In this document: positions 19,168 to 26,055 of the stretch, piece after piece
Position numbering within the stretch: position 1 is the first letter of the stretch
Layout: every line of letters begins with the position of its first letter
DNA from: an uncultured Selenomonadales bacterium
GTDB lineage: Bacteria; Bacillota; Negativicutes; Selenomonadales; Selenomonadaceae
NCBI GenBank assembly: GCA_900315155.1
Contig: OMYB01000004.1
Span: 62,001-126,000, forward strand
Length of the DNA stretch: 64,000 nucleotides
Direction: 5' to 3'
Translations under genes and position numbers: made by a program
Notes under the pieces: generated by a model
What the model saw: only the letters and a program-made list of their open reading frames with translations
Databases searched by the model: none
What the model was told of the DNA's origin: nothing

Positions 19168-20043
19168 ATGAAAAACATTCGAATCGGAATCCTGGCGGGC
19201 TGCCTGATCCTCTCGCAGCTCGCGACGGCAGCGGCCGCTGTGGTGGTATCCCCATCCTGGCGGCTCGATGCTCAGGGGAGGGCACTCGACCTCCCGACGC
19301 ATTTCCGCGTCGATGCAGAAAATCGGCTGTCCGGCTCCGGGCAGCCGACTTTTATGGGGCTTTCGCGGCTGTACAGCAGGCTGCGGGAGGAGACGCGGGG
19401 GGACATCTACCTCATCGACCTGCGGCAGGAGTCGCATGGCTATGCCGCGGGCACGAGCGGCCCGGATACGGTGGAGGCAGCGATCTCGTGGCATACGGCG
19501 CGCAACGCGGGCAACCGCGGTATGGCGGCAGCGGCCGTCGAGCAGGATGAGGCAGCGCGCCTCGCGGCGGAGCAGGGCAGCGTCCTGCGCGCCGTGCCGA
19601 TGGGGCGTGCCGACCTCGCTGCAGAGTGGACGCCCATCGAGATGTACGTCCAGGAGGGACTCACGGAGCGGCGGCTTGCCACGCAGGCGGGCTTTCGCTA
19701 TGCCCGCATCGCGGCGACGGATATGACGTGGCCGGAGCCGCAGGCCGTCGATGCGTTTGTCGCGCTCGTCCGCAGTCTGCCGCCGGATACGTGGCTGCAT
19801 CTGCACTGCCAGGCGGGGCAGGGGCGCACGACGACGTTCCTCGCCATGGCGGAGATCCTGCGCGCGCCGGACCAGACGCTCGCGGAGATCCTCGCGCACC
19901 AGCACGAGATCGGAGGCATCGACCTCACGGCGCGCCCGGACTACGCGCAGGGGATCCGCCTGTTCTACGACTACGTGGAGGCGCACCGCGCAGATAGCTT
20001 CATGGCGCCGTGGAGCGTCTGGCTGGAAAATGAGAAAAAATAA
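19168..20043 (+). CDS. Secreted PTP-like phytase / inositol polyphosphate phosphatase
   Basis: A 291-aa protein with a signal peptide (LAGCLILSQLATAAAA). It has the cysteine-phosphatase P-loop HCQAGQGRTT, with Cys214 as nucleophile and Arg220, and the upstream general-acid motif ATDMTWP (Asp185). The segments IDLRQESHGY and RYARIAATD closely match the PhyA cysteine phytase of Selenomonas ruminantium as I remember it, whose P-loop is HCEAGVGRTT. It is shorter than PhyA (about 346 aa), mainly at the N-terminal side. The likely activity is stepwise removal of phosphate from inositol phosphates outside the cytoplasmic membrane. It lies 27 nt after tpsB and may be co-transcribed. Substrate is inferred. 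Confidence 0.85.
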   Translation: MKNIRIGILAGCLILSQLATAAAAVVVSPSWRLDAQGRALDLPTHFRVDAENRLSGSGQPTFMGLSRLYSRLREETRGDIYLIDLRQESHGYAAGTSGPDTVEAAISWHTARNAGNRGMAAAAVEQDEAARLAAEQGSVLRAVPMGRADLAAEWTPIEMYVQEGLTERRLATQAGFRYARIAATDMTWPEPQAVDAFVALVRSLPPDTWLHLHCQAGQGRTTTFLAMAEILRAPDQTLAEILAHQHEIGGIDLTARPDYAQGIRLFYDYVEAHRADSFMAPWSVWLENEKK

Positions 20044-20052
20044 AAATAGGGG

Positions 20053-20081
20053 TTGACATGCCCCCGTGAAATGCTTATAAT
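20053..20081 (+). promoter_or_regulatory. Consensus promoter of tRNA cluster
   Basis: TTGACA at 20053-20058, 17-bp spacer, TATAAT at 20076-20081: a full sigma-A consensus, as expected for stable RNA genes. It starts about 60 nt before the first tRNA-Gly. Confidence 0.88.
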
Positions 20082-20146
20082 ATATTTTGTCAGTCAGCGA
20101 GAGCATCCTGCGATGATTTTTCGGAGCCTCGCTGGAGGGCAAAAAT

Positions 20147-20221
20147 GCGGAAATAGCTCAGTGGTAGAGCACCACCTTGCCAAGGTGGGGGTCGCGAGTT
20201 CGAATCTCGTTTTCCGCTCCA
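20147..20221 (+). tRNA. tRNA-Gly(GCC), copy 1
   Basis: A full cloverleaf: acceptor GCGGAAA/TTTCCGC, anticodon loop TTGCCAA (anticodon GCC at 20179-20181), T-loop TTCGAAT, encoded CCA. It is first in a five-tRNA cluster and almost identical to the next gene. Confidence 0.96.
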
Positions 20222-20225
20222 TGAT

Positions 20226-20300
20226 GCGGAAATAGCTCAGTGGTAGAGCACCACCTTGCCAAGGTGGGGGTCGCGAGTCCGAATCTCGTTTTCCGCTCCA
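20226..20300 (+). tRNA. tRNA-Gly(GCC), copy 2 with variant T-loop
   Basis: A tandem copy of the preceding tRNA, 4 nt downstream. The only difference I see is at 20279, where the T-loop reads TCCGAAT instead of TTCGAAT. This replaces the near-universal U55 (pseudouridine site) by C. All stems are intact and CCA is encoded. It may be a mildly defective copy. Confidence 0.9.
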
Positions 20301-20311
20301 TTTTTTTTGCA

Positions 20312-20332
20312 ATAAAACCAGTTTGGTTTTAT
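20312..20332 (+). other. Hairpin between tRNA-Gly and tRNA(CAT)
   Basis: ATAAAACCA pairs with TGGTTTTAT around a 3-nt loop, directly after a T-run. It could be a processing or partial termination signal inside the tRNA transcript. It has no clear T-tract downstream, so I do not call it a terminator. Confidence 0.4.
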
Positions 20333-20338
20333 ATACAT

Positions 20339-20415
20339 GGGCCTATAGCTCAGTTGGTTAGAGCAACCGGCTCATAACCGGTCGGTCCTTGGTTCGAGTC
20401 CAAGTGGGCCCACCA
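20339..20415 (+). tRNA. tRNA with CAT anticodon (Met elongator or Ile2)
   Basis: 77 nt; acceptor GGGCCTA/TGGGCCC, anticodon loop CTCATAA inside an ACCGG/CCGGT stem, T-loop TTCGAGT, encoded CCA. The anticodon CAT fits elongator Met or, after lysidine modification, Ile2. The GGCTCATAACC anticodon arm resembles Ile2 tRNAs of Firmicutes, but sequence inspection alone does not settle it. It is not an initiator: the first acceptor pair is a normal G-C. Confidence 0.92.
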
Positions 20416-20447
20416 ATTATAATTGCATATTCCATACTACTTGATAT

Positions 20448-20525
20448 GGCCCAGTAGCTCAGTTGGATTAGAGTATTTGACTACGAATCAAAGGGTCGAG
20501 GGTTCGAGTCCCCCCTGGGTCACCA
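20448..20525 (+). tRNA. tRNA-Arg(ACG), copy 1
   Basis: 78 nt; acceptor GGCCCAG/CTGGGTC, anticodon loop CTACGAA (anticodon ACG), T-loop TTCGAGT, encoded CCA. An identical gene lies at 22925-23002. The A34 is expected to be edited to inosine. Confidence 0.95.
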
Positions 20526-20530
20526 TATAT

Positions 20531-20616
20531 GGGTAGGTGCCCGAGTGGTTAAAGGGAACAGACTGTAAATCTGTCATCTTCGGATTACGATGGTTCGAAT
20601 CCATCCCTGCCCACCA
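20531..20616 (+). tRNA. tRNA-Tyr(GTA)
   Basis: 86 nt with the long variable arm of class II tRNAs; acceptor GGGTAGG/CCTGCCC, anticodon loop CTGTAAA (GTA), T-loop TTCGAAT, encoded CCA. It is last in the cluster, followed by a terminator. Confidence 0.95.
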
Positions 20617-20628
20617 CCTTGGAATATG

Positions 20629-20654
20629 AAGCTCCGCACATGCGGGGCTTTTTT
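20629..20654 (+). terminator. Terminator of tRNA cluster
   Basis: The stem AGCTCCGC/GCGGGGCT with a 4-nt loop region is followed by TTTTTT. Confidence 0.85.
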
Positions 20655-20659
20655 CGTAC

Positions 20660-20685
20660 AAAAAAAGCCTCCCCTTTGGGGGAGG
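20660..20685 (-). terminator. Terminator of 131-aa gene
   Basis: On the minus strand CCTCCCC pairs with GGGGAGG around a short loop and is followed by CTTTTTTT. It lies just downstream of the minus-strand gene ending at 20716. Confidence 0.82.
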
Positions 20686-20715
20686 TGCCGAGCGTCAGCG
20701 AGGCGGAGAGGGTCG

Positions 20716-21111
20716 TCACTCCTGTTCTGCCGGGCAGCTGAACGTTCCGTGTGCGTCACGGCTGACGTGGTGCTCGCCCTCGAACAGGGCCTGGCTCACG
20801 CGGCGCATGAGCTCGTCCTGCTCCTGCTGGTCGCTGTAGACGAGCTGCTTGTCCTCTGGCAGGACCTCGCCGTCCAGCTCCGTGATGGCGAGCTGCAGGC
20901 GGTGCTCCTTGTCCTTGCGGAACGAGTATTTCTTCCGCGTCTCGAGCCATTCCGTGATCATCGCGATATTCTGGAACGAGGCATTCTTATTGTAGTCCTT
21001 GTAAACGTCCGCAGCGATTGCTGCGGCTTTCTTTTTGTCCTCTGTGGCGCCGATAAGGGAAAATTCTACAGATTTTTTTTCGGTAACGAGTTTCGTGATA
21101 ATGTACAACAT
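20716..21111 (-). CDS. Uncharacterised 131-aa protein
   Basis: I do not recognise this protein. It is soluble and charged, with an N-terminal beta-strand start (MLYIITKLVTEKKSVEFSLIG), a Lys/Ala-rich helix around residues 25-40 and an acidic C-terminal half rich in Glu and Gln. There are no Cys pairs, signal peptide or membrane helix; the single Cys is near the C-terminus. Translation is well supported: a GGAAAGGAAG ribosome-binding site precedes the ATG, and a TTGACT-16 bp-TAGAAT promoter and a strong terminator flank it. It sits between the tRNA cluster and the peptide transporter as its own transcription unit. Confidence 0.72.
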   Translation of the reverse strand: MLYIITKLVTEKKSVEFSLIGATEDKKKAAAIAADVYKDYNKNASFQNIAMITEWLETRKKYSFRKDKEHRLQLAITELDGEVLPEDKQLVYSDQQEQDELMRRVSQALFEGEHHVSRDAHGTFSCPAEQE

Positions 21112-21142
21112 AGCTTTTTCTTCCTTTCCACGTTCTATCTTT

Positions 21143-21170
21143 ATTCTATCAGACAGGACGCGAAAGTCAA
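21143..21170 (-). promoter_or_regulatory. Promoter of 131-aa gene
   Basis: On the minus strand TTGACT (21165-21170), 16-bp spacer and TAGAAT (21143-21148), about 25 nt before the expected transcript leader and the ribosome-binding site. Confidence 0.72.
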
Positions 21171-21235
21171 TTTTTACCGAATTTTACGCTTTAATTTACT
21201 AAAAGTTGATAACCCCGTCCACCGTCCGTACGATA

Positions 21236-21264
21236 TAGACAGTTTTGACAAAATATGATAGAAT
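21236..21264 (+). promoter_or_regulatory. Promoter of peptide transporter gene
   Basis: TAGACA at 21236-21241, 17 bp, TAGAAT at 21259-21264. A leader of about 70 nt follows before AGGAG and the ATG. Confidence 0.6.
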
Positions 21265-21339
21265 GTCTCCTGCAAGTAAGCACAGGGAGGTATACCTTGT
21301 GTAACATGTGTAAACTTTACAGATAGGAGTTTTTGTATT

Positions 21340-22821
21340 ATGGTTTCTCAACCCATCAACCGGAAGAAAGCCTTCAACATGCTGTTCTTCCTGGAATTCT
21401 GGGAGCGTTTTGGCTACTACGGCCTGCAGGCGGTATTGGCCTCGTTCTTTGTCCGCAGCCTCGGCATGGCCGATGCAGAGTCTTTTGTCGTATTCGGTGC
21501 GTTCAGTGCCATGGTCTACGGCTATGTCTCGATCGGCGGCTACCTCGGCGATAAGGTGCTTGGCATCCAGCGCACAATCACGCTCGGCGCGGTCGTCCTG
21601 ATGCTCGGCTACGGCCTCATGGCTCTCGCGGGCTCCGATAAGATGCTCGTTTTCATCGCACTCGGTGCCATCGCCTGCGGCAATGGTATTTTCAAGGCGA
21701 ACCCGTCCTCGCTGCTGTCCCGTATCTACGAGGGCGACGAGGCACACCTTGACAGCGCATTCACGATGTACTACATGGCCGTCAACATCGGCTCGTTCAT
21801 CTCCATGCTGCTCGTGCCGATCATCGGCGGTAAATTCGGCCTGTCCCTCGGCTTCATGATCTGCGCCATGGGCCTCGTCATCGCCGTCGGTTCCTTTGTC
21901 TCGTTCCGCTATCTCGTGCGCGGCGTGGACTCCCCGATCGGAAAGCAGCCGCTGAACAAGGGCAAGCTGCTCCTCACGATCGCCGGTGTCGTCGTCATGA
22001 CACTGTTCTCCGCGTGGATGCTGGAGAACCTGACGGTCGCGCACGTGCTGCTCGCCGCCATCGGCATTTTCGTTTTCGGTGTTTTCTTCAAGATGATTTT
22101 CCAGTCCCACGGTGCGGAGAAGCGCAAGATGATTGCGGCCATGATTCTCATCGTCGAGGCCATCGTGTTCTTTACGCTGTACCAGCAGATGCCGACGTCG
22201 CTGAACTTCTTCGCGATCAAGAACGTCGAGCACTCCATCCTCGGCATCACCATCAGCGACGCTGAGGTGTTCCAGACGCTGAACCCGTTCTGGATCATGA
22301 TCGCCAGCCCGATTCTCGCCTGGATGTATGCGCATTTCGGCGACCGTGGAACGGATCTCTCCATGCCGGCGAAGTTCTCGCTGGGCATGCTGCTCTGCGC
22401 AGGCTCGTTCCTGCTCGTCGGTTTCTCTGCAAACTTTGCGAATGAGGCTGGCATCGTCTCCGCCTGGTGGCTGGTCGGCTCGTACTTCCTGTCCGCCATC
22501 GGCGAGCTCCTCATCAGTGGCCTCGGCCTCTCGATGATCTCGAAACTCGTGCCGCAGCGCCTGCTCGGCTTCCTCATGGGTGCCTGGTTCCTCACGAGCG
22601 CCATCTCCGCCGTGCTCGGCGGCTGGGTGGCAACGCTCACGACGGTCTCGAAGGACATCGTCGATCCGCTGCAGACGCTCCCGGTCTACAGCCACGTCTT
22701 CACGCAGATCGGTCTCGTGACCCTCGGCGTGACGGTCGTCATGGCCCTCGCCGTGCCGCTCCTCAACCATCTCATCAACAAAGAGGATGAGGACGAGGCA
22801 GAGGCAGTCGTCAACAACTGA
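21340..22821 (+). CDS. POT-family proton-dependent oligopeptide transporter
   Basis: A 493-aa integral membrane protein of the POT/PTR family (DtpA/DtpT relatives), importing di- and tripeptides with protons. The PTR2 signature is clear near the N-terminus: FLEFWERFGYYGLQAVL (residues about 17-33) contains the ExxER-type proton-coupling motif. A second family segment, GNGIFKANPSSLLSRIY, lies near residue 110. About 14 hydrophobic helices follow, with a charged acidic tail (NKEDEDEAEAVVNN). AGGAG precedes the ATG by about 12 nt. It forms a single-gene unit between two identical tRNA-Arg genes, and no peptidase is adjacent. Confidence 0.92.
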   Translation: MVSQPINRKKAFNMLFFLEFWERFGYYGLQAVLASFFVRSLGMADAESFVVFGAFSAMVYGYVSIGGYLGDKVLGIQRTITLGAVVLMLGYGLMALAGSDKMLVFIALGAIACGNGIFKANPSSLLSRIYEGDEAHLDSAFTMYYMAVNIGSFISMLLVPIIGGKFGLSLGFMICAMGLVIAVGSFVSFRYLVRGVDSPIGKQPLNKGKLLLTIAGVVVMTLFSAWMLENLTVAHVLLAAIGIFVFGVFFKMIFQSHGAEKRKMIAAMILIVEAIVFFTLYQQMPTSLNFFAIKNVEHSILGITISDAEVFQTLNPFWIMIASPILAWMYAHFGDRGTDLSMPAKFSLGMLLCAGSFLLVGFSANFANEAGIVSAWWLVGSYFLSAIGELLISGLGLSMISKLVPQRLLGFLMGAWFLTSAISAVLGGWVATLTTVSKDIVDPLQTLPVYSHVFTQIGLVTLGVTVVMALAVPLLNHLINKEDEDEAEAVVNN

Positions 22822-22861
22822 TCGCGGCGCGAAAAAATCCAAAAAATCTTCGAAAAAAGCA

Positions 22862-22893
22862 TTGACAGGCTCTCCAGTCCGTGATAATATAAT
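22862..22893 (+). promoter_or_regulatory. Promoter of second tRNA-Arg
   Basis: TTGACA at 22862-22867, then a run of overlapping -10 candidates (TAATAT at 22885-22890 with 17-bp spacing; TATAAT at 22888-22893). It lies about 35 nt before the tRNA. Confidence 0.75.
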
Positions 22894-22924
22894 ATCTGTT
22901 GATTGCGAAAGCAGTTAGCCAAGT

Positions 22925-23002
22925 GGCCCAGTAGCTCAGTTGGATTAGAGTATTTGACTACGAATCAAAGGGTCGAGGGTTCGAGTCCCCCCTGGGTCAC
23001 CA
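22925..23002 (+). tRNA. tRNA-Arg(ACG), copy 2
   Basis: Identical over all 78 nt to the tRNA at 20448-20525, including CCA. It has its own promoter and terminator and is a single-gene unit. Confidence 0.95.
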
Positions 23003-23014
23003 CTTTGAAAGGAT

Positions 23015-23044
23015 ACGGTCCGCACGATGTGCGGGCCGTTTTTT
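23015..23044 (+). terminator. Terminator of tRNA-Arg copy 2
   Basis: ACGGTCCGCAC pairs with GTGCGGGCCGT around a GAT loop and is followed by TTTTTT. Confidence 0.88.
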
Positions 23045-23096
23045 GTTGTCTGTTATTCGGGAAAAGAAAAAGTAGCGGAAATAAGCAGGAATATGG

Positions 23097-23128
23097 TATA
23101 CTGATAAAGAATTATGAACTAGGTTCAT
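23097..23128 (+). promoter_or_regulatory. Promoter -10 and palindromic operator of tetR-nirJ operon
   Basis: TATACT at 23097-23102 is followed by the perfect 15-bp palindrome ATGAACTAGGTTCAT at 23114-23128, which covers the region just after the expected start of transcription. The site lies 23 nt before the TetR start, as expected for an autoregulated TetR operator. No clear -35 is visible. Confidence 0.65.
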
Positions 23129-23151
23129 GTTTGACGAAAGAGGTGCTGGGG

Positions 23152-23751
23152 ATGGCCAAGGAGAAGATGGGACGCAGGGAGCGCAAGAAGCAGCAGTCCC
23201 GGCAGGAAATCCTGAAGGCCGCCGTGAAGAATTTTTCGGAGAAGGGGTTCAGCAAGACCTCGGTGGCCGATATCATGGAGACGGCGGATCTGGGGACGGG
23301 GACGTTCTATAATTATTTCGATTCGAAAGAGCAGATCCTCATGTGTCTGCTCGAACGCCTCGTCAGGCGTGTGCATGATGCGCTTGAGGAGAATCGGGCG
23401 GCGGGTAAGTCGCAGATCGAACTGCTCGATATCGCCTGCGCCATCACGGCGGAGTTTCTCGACGAGAACCGTTTCGTGCTGCCGTTGTTCCTTTCTGCCT
23501 CCGAGCTCACGGAGCGCAAGGAAAAGGGGCAGGTCATGCCGACACCGGGTTTCAAGCCCGTGTACAAGAGCATCATCGAGCACGGGCAGGAGCTCGGCGA
23601 GATTCGCACGGATGTGCCGGCCGACCTCATCGCGGAGATGTTCCATTCGATTTTCCAGGCTGCGGCGTTCAGCAAATTGGGATTCACGTTTCAGGAGAAT
23701 GTCGCGATGAAGACGAAGCTGCTGCTCGATGGCATCCGCATGCAGAAGTAA
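23152..23751 (+). CDS. TetR/AcrR family transcriptional regulator
   Basis: A 199-aa regulator. The N-terminal helix-turn-helix (residues about 15-60: RQEILKAAVKNFSEKGFSKTSVADIMETADLGTGTFYNYF, broken here by position only) is a canonical TetR DNA-binding domain. The C-terminal part (about 70-195) is a helical ligand/dimer domain with no obvious ligand signature. The longer reading frame that runs back through the tRNA is not used; the chosen ATG follows GAGGTGCTGGGG. It is 28 nt upstream of nirJ1, with a palindrome between promoter and gene, so it probably controls itself and the two radical SAM genes. The inducer could be a tetrapyrrole, but that is inference. Confidence 0.9.
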   Translation: MAKEKMGRRERKKQQSRQEILKAAVKNFSEKGFSKTSVADIMETADLGTGTFYNYFDSKEQILMCLLERLVRRVHDALEENRAAGKSQIELLDIACAITAEFLDENRFVLPLFLSASELTERKEKGQVMPTPGFKPVYKSIIEHGQELGEIRTDVPADLIAEMFHSIFQAAAFSKLGFTFQENVAMKTKLLLDGIRMQK

Positions 23752-23779
23752 GGATTGTGTATTAGGAGAGAAAAGTTTT

Positions 23780-24967
23780 ATGATCAGTGTAACCAAGCTG
23801 TTATTTGCAAGAGAGTACTTTGGTGACAAGCTGCGCTATACGAAGAATGCGCACAGCATGCGCAACGGCGCGGCTGAGGGCATGGGGCCGGTCGTCGTCT
23901 GGAACTCGACGAAGACGTGCAACCTCAAGTGCATGCATTGCTATATGAAGTCCGATGCGCAGAAGTATAAAAACGAGCTCACGACGGACGAGGCGAAGAA
24001 GTTCATCGATGACCTCGCCGCGTTCCATGTGCCGGTCCTGCTGTTCTCGGGCGGTGAGCCGCTCATTCGTCCGGACTTCTTTGAGCTCGCAGAGTACGCA
24101 CAGAAAGCGGGCGTGCGCCCGACGCTCTCGACGAACGGCACGCTGATCACGCGCGAGGTCGCGCAGCGCATCAAGGATATCGGCGTCGGCTATGTCGGCA
24201 TCTCGCTCGACGGCCTCAAAGACGTCAACGATAAGTTCCGCGGCGTCGAGGGCTCGTACGAGAAGGCCATGAAGGGCATCGAGAATTGCGTCGCCGTCGG
24301 CCAGCGCGTCGGCCTGCGTTTCACGATCAACCAGCATAACGCGCGCGAGCTCGACAAGATCTTCGACTTCATCGAGGCCGAGAACATCAACCGCGTCTGC
24401 TTCTATCATCTCGTCTACAGCGGCCGCGGCGAGGGCATGGTCGCGGACGACCTCACGCATGAGGAGTCGCGCAAGGCCATGGACACGATCATCCGCCGCA
24501 CGAAGGACTACGAGGAGCGCGACCTTAAGAAAGAAATCCTGACCGTCGACAACCACTGCGACGGCATCTATATGTACCTCAAGGCCAAGGAGGCCGGCGA
24601 CGAGTCGACGGCGGAGCAGATCCTCAAATATCTCTCCATGAACGGCGGCAACCGCTCGGGCATCGCGTTTGCCGAGGTCGATCCGCTCGGCTACGTTCAT
24701 CCGGATCAGTTCACGCAGCATCATACGTTCGGCAACGTGCGCGAGCGTGCATTCGGCGATATCTGGCAGGATACGACGAACCCGATCATGGCCGGCCTCA
24801 AGGACCGCAAGCCGCTGCTGAAGGGCCGCTGCGCGAAGTGCAAATGGCAGTACTGCTGCAACGGCAACTTCCGCACGCGCGCCGAGGCGGTCACGGGCGA
24901 CTTCTGGGAATCCGACCCGGCCTGCTATCTGACGGATGAGGAAATCGGCCTGACGGAGGAGAAATAA
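23780..24967 (+). CDS. nirJ1: NirJ1-like radical SAM/SPASM protein of tetrapyrrole metabolism
   Basis: A 395-aa radical SAM enzyme. The SAM-binding cluster motif is CNLKCMHC (Cys47, Cys51, Cys54), followed by the LLFSGGEPLIRPDFFEL segment. The C-terminal SPASM-type cysteines lie in RCAKCKWQYCCNGNFR. The N-terminal extension (SVTKLLFAREYFGDKLRY) is characteristic of the NirJ1 branch. Relatives AhbC, AhbD and NirJ act on decarboxylated siroheme side chains in the alternative haem route or heme d1 synthesis; the exact reaction of NirJ1 is not settled. The ATG at 23780 follows AGGAGAG. It is 3 nt upstream of nirJ2 and under the same operator as tetR. Confidence 0.85.
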   Translation: MISVTKLLFAREYFGDKLRYTKNAHSMRNGAAEGMGPVVVWNSTKTCNLKCMHCYMKSDAQKYKNELTTDEAKKFIDDLAAFHVPVLLFSGGEPLIRPDFFELAEYAQKAGVRPTLSTNGTLITREVAQRIKDIGVGYVGISLDGLKDVNDKFRGVEGSYEKAMKGIENCVAVGQRVGLRFTINQHNARELDKIFDFIEAENINRVCFYHLVYSGRGEGMVADDLTHEESRKAMDTIIRRTKDYEERDLKKEILTVDNHCDGIYMYLKAKEAGDESTAEQILKYLSMNGGNRSGIAFAEVDPLGYVHPDQFTQHHTFGNVRERAFGDIWQDTTNPIMAGLKDRKPLLKGRCAKCKWQYCCNGNFRTRAEAVTGDFWESDPACYLTDEEIGLTEEK

Positions 24968-24970
24968 GCG

Positions 24971-25969
24971 ATGAAGATCATTTCCTGGAATACGACGAAC
25001 GGCTGCAACATGTACTGTGCGCACTGCTACCGCGACGCGGGCTGCAAGGCCGACGAGGAGCTTTCGACGGACGAAGCGAAGAAGATGCTGCGTGAAATCG
25101 CGAAGGCCGGCTTCAAGATCATGATTTTCTCGGGCGGCGAACCGATGACGCGCCCGGACATCGTGGAACTCGTGCAGTATGCGACGGACCTCCACATGTT
25201 CCCCGTGTTCGGCACGAACGGCACGCTCATCACGCCGGAGCTCGCAAAGAAGCTCAAGGCAGCGGGCACGCGCGGCGTCGGCATCTCGCTCGACTCGCTC
25301 GACAAGGCGAAGCACGATAAGTTCCGCTCGTTCCCGGGCGGCTGGGATGGTGCTGTGCGCGGCATGATGAACTGCAAGGACGCCGGTATCCCGTTCCAGA
25401 TCCACATGACGGTCATGGACTGGAACCAGCACGAGATCGAGGACATGGTCGACTACGCCCAGAAAATCGGCGCCCACGCCGTGCATTTCTTCTTCCTCGT
25501 GCCGACGGGCCGGGCCGCGACCATCGAGGAGGAAAGCCTGCGCGCCGAGCAGTATGAGGACGTGCTCACGCGCATCATGAAGAAGCAGGAGCAGGTCGAC
25601 ATCGAGCTCAAGCCGACGTGTGCGCCGCAGTTCCTGCGCATCGCCGACCAGCTCGGTATCCAGACGCGCTTCCACCGCGGCTGCCTCGCCGGCCTCAGCT
25701 ACTGCATCATCAGCCCGAAAGGCAAGGTGCAGCCGTGCGCCTACCTCAAGATGGAAATCGGCGACGTCCGCGAGACGCCGTTCGACGAAATCTGGGAGAA
25801 CAGCCCCGTGCTCAAAAAGCTCCGCACCTGCGACTACAGCGGCGGCTGCGGCGCCTGCCGGTACAAAGGCATGTGCGGCGGCTGCCGCGCCCGTGCCGCC
25901 TGCTACCACGACGGCGACTACATGAGTGAAGAACCCTGGTGCCTCTACCACGGCCGCAAAGGCGAATAA
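24971..25969 (+). CDS. nirJ2: NirJ2-like radical SAM/SPASM protein
   Basis: A 332-aa radical SAM protein. The cluster motif begins almost at the N-terminus, NGCNMYCAHC (Cys12, Cys16, Cys19), with FSGGEPMTRPD near residue 55. The C-terminal SPASM region is rich in Cys (CGACRYKGMCGGCRARAACYH). It pairs with nirJ1 as in other Firmicutes that carry a siroheme-dependent haem pathway. Only 3 nt separate the two genes, so translation is probably coupled. The two proteins may act successively on haem precursors, or one may serve a different tetrapyrrole or peptide modification; sequence does not decide. Confidence 0.85.
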   Translation: MKIISWNTTNGCNMYCAHCYRDAGCKADEELSTDEAKKMLREIAKAGFKIMIFSGGEPMTRPDIVELVQYATDLHMFPVFGTNGTLITPELAKKLKAAGTRGVGISLDSLDKAKHDKFRSFPGGWDGAVRGMMNCKDAGIPFQIHMTVMDWNQHEIEDMVDYAQKIGAHAVHFFFLVPTGRAATIEEESLRAEQYEDVLTRIMKKQEQVDIELKPTCAPQFLRIADQLGIQTRFHRGCLAGLSYCIISPKGKVQPCAYLKMEIGDVRETPFDEIWENSPVLKKLRTCDYSGGCGACRYKGMCGGCRARAACYHDGDYMSEEPWCLYHGRKGE

Positions 25970-25982
25970 CGAATCAGGCCGG

Positions 25983-26009
25983 CCCCGCTTTACGCAAGCG
26001 GGGTTTTTT
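25983..26009 (+). terminator. Terminator of tetR-nirJ1-nirJ2 operon
   Basis: The stem CCCCGCTT/AAGCGGGG with a 5-nt loop is followed by TTTTTTG. Confidence 0.9.
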
Positions 26010-26055
26010 GTTATAATGAGCGCGAGATTTGAGCTTTTCGGAAAGGGGCTATACG

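Noticed and set aside
22903-23151. N-terminal extension of the TetR frame running back through tRNA-Arg
   Set aside because: It would translate a tRNA and a terminator. The TetR domain starts at the ATG at 23152 behind a plausible ribosome-binding site.
23801-25951. A 716-codon minus-strand open frame opposite nirJ1 and nirJ2
   Set aside because: It is low in complexity (Ala, Val, Arg, Asp), has no domain, and spans two well-defined radical SAM genes; it reflects third-position GC bias.
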